64,000 nucleotides of DNA from Raphanus sativus (lineage: Eukaryota > Streptophyta > Magnoliopsida > Brassicales > Brassicaceae). The first letter of the stretch is position 1; each line of letters opens with the position of its first letter. Made by a program: the position numbers and the translations under genes. The notes under the pieces are model-generated. The model searched no databases, was not told the origin of the DNA, and worked only from the letters and a program-made list of their open reading frames with translations. The stretch is from the NCBI RefSeq assembly GCF_000801105.2, contig NC_079516.1:14942001-15006000 (forward strand), in the 5' to 3' direction. This document shows, one piece after another, positions 1 through 11,344 of this stretch.

Positions 1-692
1 TGTGTTTTTAGAATAAATATAGCTTTTATATAGTAGATGTTTTCTAAAATTAATAATTGTTTGCAAAAAAAATAAATAAAGAAGTAATGCTTGCCGTGAG
101 CAAAAAAAAAACATAAAAAAATAGGGATTCTATCTTTTAAGCACAAAACAGTAAAACAAAGGAAATTTTAGTTTCTTTAAAAATTAGGGAATCTACTTTG
201 CTAAAATCATAATTGGATAAAAACAGTTTTTGTAAAATCAAAAACCAAAAATTACTTTAAAACTACAAACAATATTCTCTTAAGTTTTTTACTTTTAAAT
301 TCAATTGCATATATATGTATATATATGTATACACTGAAAAGATCAATTTCAGATACGAAAGAAAAAATTCAATTTTCCGTCAAAAAAATACTTAATTTAC
401 CAAGTAACGTATACGTAATGCATCCCTAAAGTTGACTTTCAATGAATTGACTATTAGTATGATCAACTATTACATGGTCTTGGCTAAATGAAGTTATGCC
501 ACTTTTGAATGTAATGATTGATCACAAAATGTAGGGAAATGTTAAAAGGTTAGTTCCACTGATGCTCCACTTCACTAAAAATTTGACATTTAGAATTTGA
601 CCCTGCTCGAAAATATTTGTTTTGGGTAAAAAACAACATAATTAGTAAAGTTAAGCACCATATTGTAGATATATTGCAGTAGTCTCTAGACA
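1..692. other. AT-rich intergenic DNA, no gene seen
   Basis: No open reading frame of useful length or recognisable repeat was seen. The stretch is AT-rich with short A and T runs and a short TATATG repeat near 310-330. Confidence 0.6.
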
Positions 693-1616
693 CAGGGCCG
701 GCCCAGAGGGGAAGCCACCCAAGCCATCGATTAGGGCATCCAATTTAAAGGGGGATATTTTCTATAAATTTTTGTTACTATATAGATAAAAATAATTTTA
801 TAAGATTTTTTAATTAAAACTATACTTATTGGACATTTTTACTTATGATATTTTGAAGGCATAATTCAAATACTGAAAAATTCTTTAAAATGATATTCAT
901 TCGAACATAAATAGTGGTATTTTACTTATGGAGTTAATATTCTACAAGAATCAATGTCACAATAGATTAGAAAACCTACTATAATATTTTTTGTTAAAGA
1001 ATGAATGTTATATGACAATATAAATTATTTAGTGGGCATTTTTACTTATGATATTTTGAAGGCATAATTCAAATATTGAAAATTTCTTTAAAGTGATATT
1101 CATTCGAACATAATTAGTGGTATTTTATTTATGGAATTATTATTCTACAAGAATCAATGTCAAAATAGATTAGATCGCCTACTATAATATTTGTTTTTTA
1201 AAGAATGATTGTTATATGAAAAATATAAATTATTTAGTGTGCATTTTAGAATATAAGAATATCGATCATCACATATAAAAAAAATTTAAAAGGTAAAAAT
1301 AGTTTCGATCATCACATATATAAAAATTTTAAAAGGTAAAAATAGTTATTAGTAGTATAACATGTTATTTAAGAGATTACCTAAATTGATTTTGTTATCG
1401 ATCAAAACTGTTATAAAAATTGACTATATTTATTTAATGAATGCTTTTACATGAAAAAATGCAAAAAAGTATATTTTAATGTTTATATTTACTGTTTTAG
1501 TTTAAAAAATTTTAAATTACTTTTATATTAGTTTTTTTTTATAATTTCAATACAAAATATTAAAAGGTATAGTTTAAAATTGGATTAGGGCATTGTTAAA
1601 CGTTAGACCGGCACTG
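693..1616. mobile_element. Non-autonomous hAT-type DNA transposon
   Basis: The ends are short inverted repeats, CAGGGCCGG on the left and CCGGCACTG on the right (reverse complement CAGTGCCGG). They are flanked by a perfect 8-bp direct duplication TCTAGACA at 685-692 and 1617-1624. Eight-base target duplications and CAGGG-type ends are typical of hAT elements. The 924-bp interior is AT-rich and encodes nothing recognisable, so it would depend on a transposase supplied from elsewhere. It contains a direct tandem duplication (831-1240). Confidence 0.85.
831..1250. repeat. Direct tandem duplication inside the hAT element
   Basis: Two units of about 204 bp (831-1034 and from 1035) share long stretches, for example TTTTACTTATGATATTTTGA and CTACAAGAATCAATGTCA, with scattered substitutions. 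A third start of the unit appears near 1238. Confidence 0.8.
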
Positions 1617-1624
1617 TCTAGACA

Positions 1625-2104
1625 TGGACACTTTCTCAATGCATCAGATATAAAATCATCTATACATTGCCAGTGTCACTATTTAAAAATGACTCGTGAG
1701 TTTTTTCAAATCTAATACAACTCAAAACCATCCATAGCTAGACACAAAAAACTTGAATCTTTTGTTGTCCGCTTGATCTTTTGATCTTTAAATTAGGACC
1801 TAACCCATATTAACCAACTATGATTCACTTAATAACATTTTCTTTGGTTAATATCCACTTTCCATTCTGCATTTTACTTGGGATGGATCATAATTTGGAC
1901 AAGTAAGCAAATAGAAAAAAAAAAATACAATATGACGTTTATTTTTTTTTTCTTTTAATTATAACCATAACCAGAAACTTTTAAGAATTGGACACAGCTT
2001 AATTTAGATACAATATCTATTTGATGGATACAACGGATTTTCAAAACATTTTCAAATGCAAACTTTCTTCCGAAACTGTTTTCATTTTTGCATTAGTGTA
2101 TTGC
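1625..2104. other. Intergenic DNA, nothing recognised
   Basis: AT-rich sequence without coding potential or a clear repeat. Confidence 0.6.
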
Positions 2105-2110
2105 AAAACT

Positions 2111-2443
2111 AGAGGTGGGCAAAAAGTTTGAACCTGAAGAACCGAATCCAATCCCAAAATTAGTATTGAATCGAAATTAAAATTGGTTAAATATCCGAAC
2201 GGATTCAAAATTTTGGTATTTGAAGAACTGAAACCGAATTCGATCTATACCAAAATATTTTAGGTATCTGAATATATCCGAATTAGATTTATACACTTGA
2301 ATATTTTAGCTATATTATATTTAATATCCAAAAATATCTATGTATAATATATTTGGGAATTTTCTAAAATATTTGAATATATATACAAATAATCAAAAGT
2401 AAATATCTAAAATATCTAAACAATACTCAAAACACCAAAAACG

Positions 2444-2496
<53 letters not shown>

Positions 2497-2806
2497 ATTT
2501 TATTTCTAAATATTCAAGCCAAACCAGTTTTTATGTTAAGTTTAAGTATTTTAGTCTATATTATTCAAATTTATATGTTATAAATTATTTTTATTTTTAG
2601 ATTTTGAGATATTTAAATTATATATGAATTTTAAACTTTAAAAATAATTTAAACAGGTTATTTGAACCGAATCGAACCTACAAAGATTTGAACCGAACCC
2701 GAACCAAAATTTTAAAATAACCGAATGGGATTAAAAAATTTAATCCCAAAAACTTGAAGTTCTAATAAATCTAAACCCGAATGGATACCCGAATGTCCAT
2801 CCTACG
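2111..2806. mobile_element. Diverged non-autonomous repeat element, copy A
   Basis: The left end AGAGGTGGGCA and the right end TGTCCATCCTACG (reverse complement CGTAGGATGGACA) form an imperfect inverted repeat. The word AAAACT lies on both sides (2105-2110 and 2807-2812) and may be a target duplication. The interior is full of degenerate CCGAA/CGAAC words. The reverse complement of 6790-7452 aligns to it by eye, with shared blocks such as TTAAATATCCGAAC and CCGAATATATCCGAA, so both belong to one family. The superfamily is not certain; hAT is possible. Confidence 0.6.
2447..2494. repeat. (AT)n microsatellite
   Basis: An uninterrupted AT dinucleotide run of about 24 units lies inside the copy A repeat element. 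Such tracts vary in length between accessions and are prone to assembly error. Confidence 0.95.
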
Positions 2807-2812
2807 AAAACT

Positions 2813-5022
2813 ATAACTAATTGTGGATTTTATAGAAAGATTAACTTTTCAATTTTTTGGTGAGATAGTCTAATATATTTCAAAGATAATTTTGAATATT
2901 TTGAAATTATTATTTTCAAAGACTTGTCAATTAAATTTTCTTGATATAACTATATATCTTCATTTGTTGGGACTTGCGAGCTAATAAGAATCCAACCCAT
3001 AAAAAGTGAATAAGTTATAGATTTGACATTTTGACTGTAATTACCAAAAAAATATTCTAGTCAGTTAATATGTGTGGCTTTGGATCATCTTGCATTGTGC
3101 ATTGTTGATGTATCATGCATTACTATCTTTATGATTATAACATCAAGTTTATTGTTCATGCTCCTGAATTTATTGTGTTTTGTTTTTGTTCAAAAATTTA
3201 TTGTGTTTATATTACGGCTTGACTACGTAGTTCCAAAATAAGTCAACTTTGGTATGTTTTGGTTTAGAAAACGCCTAATTTTTCAATGCGAATGATTGGC
3301 CCTGGTTTGGGCCAATCGATATTCTTCACAGAATTCTTTAAGTTGAACCGTGAAAACTACCGTTAAACCAAATAGTGACTGACCGGGTTGGTATACTTTT
3401 TTTTGGGGTTGGTATACTTGACCGATGTAAACGAGAAGAAAGAACATATATAGGAAACCATTTTAGCCAATTCAGATAGAGAGATATTTGGCTACGGCCG
3501 AATCATTCAATTGCAAAGATACTGCAGCTAAAACTCAGATGGCTTTTTATGATTCCAATGTTACTTTTAGTAAACATAAACTTGTGGCTAGTACTTATTC
3601 ACTTCACCTTTAAGAAAAGCTGAAGATACGTACCAGGACCATTAAACTACTTTTTAAATTTAACAGATTTGTGTTTCTCTTGTGATTATAGAGAACTGGT
3701 TGATGAATTCATAGGGTTTTATGTGGTAAAAGAAAGTGTTCAATAATATTCTAGAGATTATTCTTTTTGAAAAAAATATATACTAGAGACTTGTATTATT
3801 CATTAATTTCATGATCTATGCTGCAATGGCAAACGCCTTTTAGTGATCTCTTTCCAAGTTCTTTTTTTGGCATAAAGATCCCTTTCCAAGTTTTGAAAAC
3901 AAAACATAAAACAAAAGAGTTAAAAAGGCTATTAAGTGATTACCGTTAACTAAATAAAACCAGGAAAACAAAAGGTTAAGGTCATTTTTAATGAAAATCT
4001 TTGATGTAGTCTCTCACTAAAATATTTTTAAAAAAATATTTAAAAAGATGAGACTTGTTTTTCACAATAGTTTAATTTACTATAAATTAATAAAATATAA
4101 TTAATTAATTAAATATTATTGTTTGGACATATATGTAGTTTTTCATCATTGTGGATGCTTTAAAACAAAAAGGTGAGAGGAAGAATGAAAAGCAAGGAAT
4201 AAATGTACTCTTAGAAATGTACCTTTGTATATATACAAACTACAATATATGTGGGAAAATAATATCCTCCACATCTTGTTATATATTCTATACAACTGGC
4301 TCTAAGTCTTTGTTATTATTTAATTAATCTCAATAAATACATGTCATTTCGAAATTGCTACTTGAATACTAATAGTAAAAATGTATAAAAAGTAATACAA
4401 GAACAAAATGTTACATACTGCCTACGAATATCTATACTCGTCTTCAGATTATACTAGAGTATAGGGATTTTGATTTTTGGCATTTTACGATGGTTACTCA
4501 CATACTAGCTAATTGTTTGACAGTTTCAAAAAAAAAAAAAAAAAAAAGCTAATTGTTTGACAAACCGAATAGTATATGTTATTGTTAAGGTGTTAGTGAA
4601 AGTACTAGCTACCTAGAGATCGATACTATAGTGTAAGATCTTAATATTCACTAGCTAGACTAGAAGTCCAGAACCATATTAATGTTTTATCGTAGTACCC
4701 CCCAACGTCTTGACATGTTGTTCTTGATCATATGTCAAATTTAAGATTTTTTGTTAGAGTGAATAGATTTGAAATATTTCTGTGGATCAAATATAGTGGT
4801 CATCACTTAAACGTAGCGAACTATGGACTTGTCAAGTCTATTTATAATAATAATAATGTTAGATAGAATTATCTTTAACTGCATATAAGACATTTTATAA
4901 ACAAATCATCCTAAGGACATCATCATGAACATCAAAGGAAAGATAATATACATAGAACCAAACTAAATAAGCTATTAGCATTCTTTCATTTATCTGATAA
5001 TGATTGTGATGATGATGGCTAG
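2813..5022. other. Intergenic DNA, no gene seen
   Basis: About 2.2 kb of AT-rich DNA lies downstream of the small minus-strand gene. Short A/T runs occur (for example near 4530), but no supported reading frame or bounded transposon was seen. Confidence 0.55.
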
Positions 5023-5280
5023 TTATGCATGGGAGTGGCAAGGAGGGAGAGTTTGGCACTCGGACTCAGAAACACGAGAGGCATGGAACTTGGCGATAAA
5101 GGCAGAAGCCTTACGGTCAATACCTGGCTCAGCCACCCAATATCGCTTGTCCTCGTCGCTGGCCCATGCCTTTCTTGTGTATACGCCGTCGTCCCATGCG
5201 TCTGCTTCAGTTATATGAGACGACCTTCGTGATTTAAAGAAACTGAAGATAGAGAACTTCTTTCTGCTGTTGCCTCCCAT
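5023..5280 (-). CDS. Small uncharacterised plant protein, 85 aa
   Basis: This single-exon frame encodes an 85-residue basic protein starting MGGNSRKKFSIFSFFKSRR. The N-terminus is Lys/Arg/Phe-rich. A conserved-looking core follows, with DAWDDGVYTRKAW at about residues 28-40 and AEPGIDRKASAFIAKFHASR at about residues 50-69. I recall a family of short angiosperm proteins with the same layout (basic FSxFSFFKSRR start, EPGIDRKASAFIAKFYASR core) but no established function. A Gly at position 2 could allow N-myristoylation, which is inference only. A TATA-like element lies about 100 bp upstream. Codon use and motif conservation favour this frame over the overlapping plus-strand frames. Confidence 0.75.
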   Translation of the reverse strand: MGGNSRKKFSIFSFFKSRRSSHITEADAWDDGVYTRKAWASDEDKRYWVAEPGIDRKASAFIAKFHASRVSESECQTLPPCHSHA

Positions 5281-5381
5281 TAGTTAGAACAGGAACGCAC
5301 CAAGATTCAAGAAAGAAAAAAAATGTAAATTTGTTTAAGGTTGATGTGTTTGTGTTAATGTGGAGAGATAGGTTTTGAGGA

Positions 5382-5391
5382 TGTATTTATA
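5382..5391 (-). promoter_or_regulatory. Probable TATA box of the 85-aa gene
   Basis: On the minus strand the sequence reads CTATAAATAC, a near-consensus plant TATA box, about 105 bp upstream of the ATG at 5280. Confidence 0.6.
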
Positions 5392-5392
5392 G

Positions 5393-6789
5393 GGTGACTG
5401 AGCAAAACAGCTTTTTGTGGGAGTTCTTTATGGTCCGGTTTGGTTGGAATCTTGGTTGGTTGTGTTTAAAAATTATCAAAGAAAAAATAAAGTTATGTTC
5501 AGCTACATTGTAGGACCAACGTTCTTCTATGTGTCGCTTGCAATTATTTGGACCTATTCTTTTGTGGGATTATGTGTCGTTTATTCTAACTCAATCCTGA
5601 TAGTAGTAATCAAAACACTATAAAACCCACACTTTGTGGAGTACTGCATGCAATTTCTTATTCGGTATTAGCTACATGATAATAAGTTATGTTCGTATAA
5701 TTACAGATAATTAGCTTTTTGTCTCATTAATCAAAATCATATAATGAGGCATTACGTTATAACGTTTTTTTTTTTTGCTAATTCGTTGTTTCATCGTGCG
5801 ATGAGCTGTTGTTTTTTAGTAATCCATATATAGCAGTTTGGTTCAAACCCTAATTTTTTTTCTAGGCACGGGACCAGCTATTACTAATACTTGATAACAT
5901 GAATAAAGCATTTCTTTCAGGGAAATCAAAATAGGGACACGACAGAACCAATTATTTGTACTAAACATCGTTGGTACAATGAACTGATTTCGTTTAATTG
6001 TTTCCTACAATACCATAAAAGTGTTGATCATGAGAAAATCATAGTGATGGAGATATTATGCGAGAATCTGAAAGGGAGGAATAAGGAAGAAGACGAAGAA
6101 ACGTGGAAGCTGGTATTACAATGAGACGGTTGTTGAGATTTCATTAAACAAGCTTAATCTCAAAGGGGTCTGAATTCACTTTAGCTTAAGAGTCTTTGCT
6201 CTAGTTTATTTTATTGTTATTATAAATTAATTCCTCCCTAAAGGCATCCAAGTTCTCCGTCTCTTTAAGTCTTTCCTTTTGATCTTTCTTCAAACATTTT
6301 TTATTCGAGTGATAGAATCAAACAAAAAGTGTGTATTATTATATGTTTCGCTACATTAAAGATAGAATTATTGTAATAGATGTCCAGACATAGTAGTGTT
6401 TCTTTGTTAGTTCTTGCTTCCTTATCTTAGTTATGCTTCTAGATATCGCTCTCTCAAATTTCAACGAAGTGCCAAACTCTAACAGTTAGATTCATCTGCC
6501 TAAAATCAGTCAAAGTAAATATGAAAAGTATTTTTAGTGTCATGATTTTCTTTTGGCTTTCTACAAAAAAAAAACAGTTCAGTTTTGTAGTTCATTGGTA
6601 TATGTATATATCAAACCTTCAGCGCTAAATCATATGTATGCAAATTCTAAATTTAAATATATATGTTTCATATCTTTAATATAAATGGACATTAGAAGCA
6701 TATGTTTTGTACTTTAATACTAAACTAGGTGATGACATGCGCCTTACGCAGGGTGAAATACTTTATAAAAATATATGTTAGTACATATA
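5393..6789. other. Intergenic DNA, no gene seen
   Basis: This includes the presumed upstream region of the 85-aa gene. Plus-strand frames here (for example near 5417-5623) have no recognisable protein features. Confidence 0.55.
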
Positions 6790-7452
6790 TGAATGGTTGT
6801 TCGGGTTCGATTCGGATCTATTCGGTTTTCGAATTTTCGGGATCAAAGATTTCATCAACATTCAGTATTTATAAATTTCGATTAAGATTTGGTTTGAATC
6901 TTTGCGGTTTTGATTCGCGCTCGAATAATCCATATAAATTATTTTTAAATTTTTAAAATTCACTTTATACATTAAATTTCTCAAAATCTGTATACAAAAT
7001 AATAATTCATATAAATTTGAATAACATATGTCATATTATCTAAACTTAGTATATATATTGGTTTGATTTGAATATTTGGATATAGAATCAATAGATATTG
7101 TAAGTATTTTTGGTGTTTTAAGCATACTTAAATTTAGCTATTTTGCACTTTTTTGACCATCTGTATATATATTTAAGTATGTTGGACAACCTAAAAGTAT
7201 CATATATATTTTGGATGTTTTTAATATATATTAAATTTAAAAGTAATAAAATATATTTAGGTGTATAAATATATTTCGGATATATTCGGTTATCCAAAAT
7301 ATTACAGTTCAGATAGGTTTCGGTTCCGGTTCTCTAAATACCAAAAATTTTAACTTGTTCGGATATTTAATCAATTCTGATTCGGATTTACTACTATTTT
7401 CGGATTAGGTTCAGTTCGATTTTTTGGATTAAGACTTTTTTTTCAGCCCTAC
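6790..7452. mobile_element. Diverged non-autonomous repeat element, copy B (inverted relative to copy A)
   Basis: Its reverse complement matches 2111-2806 in several blocks and shares the degenerate CCGAA-type composition. One end is near GGTTGTTCGGGTTCGATTCG and the other near CAGCCCTACATG. No clear target duplication was found and the boundaries are approximate. A short frame starting at 6729 runs into it and is not a gene. Confidence 0.55.
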
Positions 7453-9156
7453 ATGTATTTACATATAAAATGCATTTATTTCATACTAAGTATATATAAG
7501 ATACTGTAAAAAATTGTAAAAATGGTTTAAAACACCGTATAAGGGATATGGTGGACTTTATAAAAGGAAATACATGGGCGATTGCAGAATTATAGAAAAT
7601 CTAAATTACCTCAGTTTAGACTTTAGACATAAGGAAAATAGAGCATAAAGTTTTAGTACCATATATATTTGACATAAAATCATTATATTCAACCATTGAT
7701 ATAATATTCAAGCTCTTCAATCATCGGTTGATCATAAATGTAGTAGGTTCTAAACTTCTAACATCTTTTTACATAATGTAATTTATATCTTATATATGAT
7801 TCACAGACATAGTACACGAAATATAGGTTTGTATTTATTTATAGGTATGCTTGTTGAGTTTTTCTACCTTGAGTTTGAATTTGTAACAGCAGCCATTGTC
7901 ATCTATTTTTCTTAATTTAAATAAGATCATGCTTATATTAAAAAAAATATCATGCTCAAGATAATGTTTTTGTGTGGTAGGGATTAAACAATCAGTATAA
8001 TGAACTGCCTAGATGAAGTAGAAAGAGCGTTCTCATCTTATAGTGTACAATGTATCGGTCAATTTATTTGACATTAGGTTAGCCGGTTTGCATAAAAATA
8101 TGAATCGAGAAGAATATAAATGCGAGGTGGTCGACATTTATTGTTCAATGGCATGCTTAGTAAATATTATAGTAATTGATGGGGTTTTAAATTGAGGCTG
8201 TGAGAAGGTTTGTAAAGATGACACATCAGCATTGATAACAATGTTACAACTTAAAAATGCTTTTCAAATAATATATAGGGTATATATCTCTGCTGATCAA
8301 ATTGGTAAACACGTTAGTTCATAACTATAACAACATAACTAAAGTATTACAATAACTTATATTAAATCGTATACTAAATACAGTAAGTTCATATAGTTCA
8401 ATAACTAAGAATTCTCAACTATGATTTAGTGGAGTTTGTCAAAAATATTACAAAAATGTAAAAATCAAGGAAGATAGACGAAGTTATAGTCAAAAGGCAA
8501 ATGAAAAGAAAGCTGTCGAAGCGCACACACTGAAAATGTGTTTGTATATGACAAAGAGCGCTTCTTCTTTCGTTTTCTTTCTTTGAGGAATATATTCAAC
8601 AGCTTATACCTACATAATAACATTTAACAGTTCATGAATATCTTTTTTTTTTTGGTGTAAATGTTAAGTAAAGAAACACAGTTCATGAATATCTTCAGGA
8701 CTTTTTCATACAAATATCCAAATCTTATATAGTAATCATTTAGCCAATAAACTGTATATTTTTTTAATTAAAGTATAATTAATCCACCACCAATAGAGAT
8801 GAATTTTTTTTGTTGATTCTTTTGGGATTTGAATGGATTAATCTTGAGTGATTTTGGCCTAAGAGCTTTTTGATAAAGATCCATATATTTTTCTGTTCAG
8901 AATTACAGTACTCCCTGCATTTTAAACATATTAAGTTTTAAGGTAATCTTTTTGCTTTAAATTATATGATGTTTTAAAAAATTAATATAAAAATTTATGA
9001 TTTTTATGTTACATTATCATTTGTATTCAGCAGTTCATTTTATCATTGATCTAAGTGTTTTTAGATGAATAACTAATGATGTTGTGTGTAAAAATATTTA
9101 AAATACATTTTATTAATTTATGAACAAAGTTCTAAAACGATATCTAATAAAACCAA
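7453..9156. other. Intergenic DNA, no gene seen
   Basis: AT-rich. A CTCCCTGCATTTTAAAC stretch near 8912 resembles the start of some Stowaway-like MITEs, but no matching far end was identified. Confidence 0.5.
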
Positions 9157-9165
9157 ATGATAATA

Positions 9166-9634
9166 GGGGAATTTTCAAAAATACCACTTTCAATATACCA
9201 TTATTCATCTTTACCACCACTAAAGACACATTTTCAAAAATACATTATTTATTAAAATGGTAAAAACTCTTATATCTTTGTTTTTATATGCTTTTCAAAA
9301 TTCTAATCCCAAATTCTAAATCATAAACCTCCAATTCTAAACCCTAAACCCAAAATCTTCAACTGTAAACCCTAAACCCTAAACTATATACCCTAAATTC
9401 AATATCCTAAACCCTAAACCCTAAAGTCTAAACTATAAACCCTAAATCCTCAACTCTAAACCCTAAATCCTCAACTCTAAACCCTAAACTATATAATTTA
9501 AACCCTAAAACATCAAATCTTAATCCTAAATCCTAAATCTTCAAATCTAAACCCTTCATTAAAAGTAGTGGTAAAAGTGGTTAGTGTAAACATGAAAAGT
9601 GGTACTATAAAAATGGTATTTTTGGCAATTTCTC
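9166..9634. mobile_element. MULE-type MITE filled with telomere-like repeats
   Basis: A 9-bp direct duplication ATGATAATA flanks the element (9157-9165 and 9635-9643), which is the duplication length typical of Mutator-like elements. The ends form imperfect inverted repeats of roughly 60-70 bp: the left reads GGGGAATTTTCAAAAATACC and the right, reverse-complemented, GAGAAATTGCCAAAAATACC. Between them (about 9300-9555) lie many degenerate copies of the plant telomere word CCCTAAA mixed with CTCAACTCTAAA-type variants. No coding capacity. Confidence 0.75.
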
Positions 9635-9643
9635 ATGATAATA

Positions 9644-11344
9644 TTATACATTTTAACTTATTTTTGAAGCAAAAATATTTTAACTCTGATCTTTTTTCAG
9701 TTAAGTGAATCATATCTTAGCGATAACTAATAACCTTTTTATTTTAAAATATATAAAATATTTTTTAGTTTATCGAAGATAGTATATGAGGCAGAGATAT
9801 ATTTGGATATAACACCAAATATCTTAATTATCTACTTTATTAGTTATTTTGATATTAATTTTAATTAGTTAGAATGTCTTAAAATTAATATTTTTGATGT
9901 TTTTTGGTTTTTATATAAATAAGAATTTTATGCCTAAAGTTGTATTCAGATTTTTGATGATAAAGTTGGACTTTTTGCCTATTTCTTGTGTGATTTAATT
10001 AAATTTATCTCTTAAGAAATTGGTCTCAAAAAAACTATTGCAAAAAAATCTTTAATTGGTCCAAAAACAAGTTTCTTACGATTTTTAGATTCTTTGATCG
10101 AACGTTTAACCTATTGGTCTATTGGATCAGTTGGTATATAATACTTTTTAACTTATTTTTGAAGAGAAAATACTAAAAAGAAAAAGAAAAAAAAAGAAGA
10201 GAAAATACTTTTAACTCTGCTCTTCGTTTTTTAGTTAAGCTAGCCATCTTTGGGATTGTTAGTTTTTCTTTTGCTAAGTAAGTACTATTTGGTTCTTGTA
10301 TGTTTGGACAATTTATCGTTTATGTTTCTCTGTAGTTAGTTCCAAGGAGGACATTCATGTACAACCAAGCAAACAATGAATTTGAATAGTTGTACGGTAC
10401 ATACGCCTTGGCGTTCGAGGCCCGTTGGATTTGGTTTAGTTAATTTAAATTAAAAAATTTTATATTTTTGATTTTTTAATTTTTTAATTTTTGATGTTAT
10501 GCTTACTCCATTCTAGTTTTACTAACTATCTAATCGGATTCAATTTGATATTTGATAATGTCTAAAATTGTTCATCTAACTTTTTAAAAAAGTTAAAATT
10601 TTACAAAAGAAATTCAAAATATATAGATTATTCACAAATTTAATTAAAATTTAGTTATATTATCTAAATTAACTAAAAATAACAAATAAAAAAATTACAA
10701 GAACCTTTATAATACTATAAAATATCTAAATTATCTTAGCATATATGAAGCATTAACATAATCACCAATTTCAGATATTTTTGGATTCTAATTCAAATTT
10801 TTGTTTTGGTTAAAGTACTAAGTTCATAAATAAAGTTTTGATACTTTTATATAATGATTCAGATCAGACTTTTTTTTCAGTTAAGATTTAAGCAGATACT
10901 TCAGTTTATGGTATAAACGCACAAGGCCTAGTGGCATGAGTGCAACAAACAGAACACGAAAAAGGTAAAATTGCTTTGGTCAATATCATCATTTTCTTCT
11001 CACATGCATAGAGAAAGAAAAAAACTCACGAGTCCGTACATCGTCAAGAATCAACACCATCTTAGACTAAAACAGCAAGTCCGAGTCAATCAAATTTCAC
11101 ATTTCAATTCATTACTATAACTCACTCTAATCACTACTTGAAAGTTTTTTTTCATTTTTTTCTCAAACTCATATCGAAACGTTCTGTTCCAAGTAGCCAA
11201 GCCTGACTTCTGATTTTTTACCACATTCTCTTCCAATTAAACAATCCATCAGTCACTAAACAAAAAGACAACTTCTCAATGATTTTTTCATATTCTCAAA
11301 GTTGCTTTCTTAATCCACAAGTAAAACCCTAAACCGAGTTTCGT
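9644..11344. other. Intergenic DNA and RIMA 3' flank
   Basis: AT-rich sequence with no recognised gene. The right end would contain the 3' untranslated region of the minus-strand RIMA gene. Confidence 0.55.

Noticed and set aside
8905..9150. Possible Stowaway-like MITE starting near CTCCCTGCATTTTAAAC
   Set aside because: No matching inverted right end or TA duplication could be found.
9290..9560. Interstitial telomere or chromosome-fusion scar
   Set aside because: The CCCTAAA-like repeats are degenerate and bounded by inverted ends and a 9-bp duplication, so transposition explains them better.
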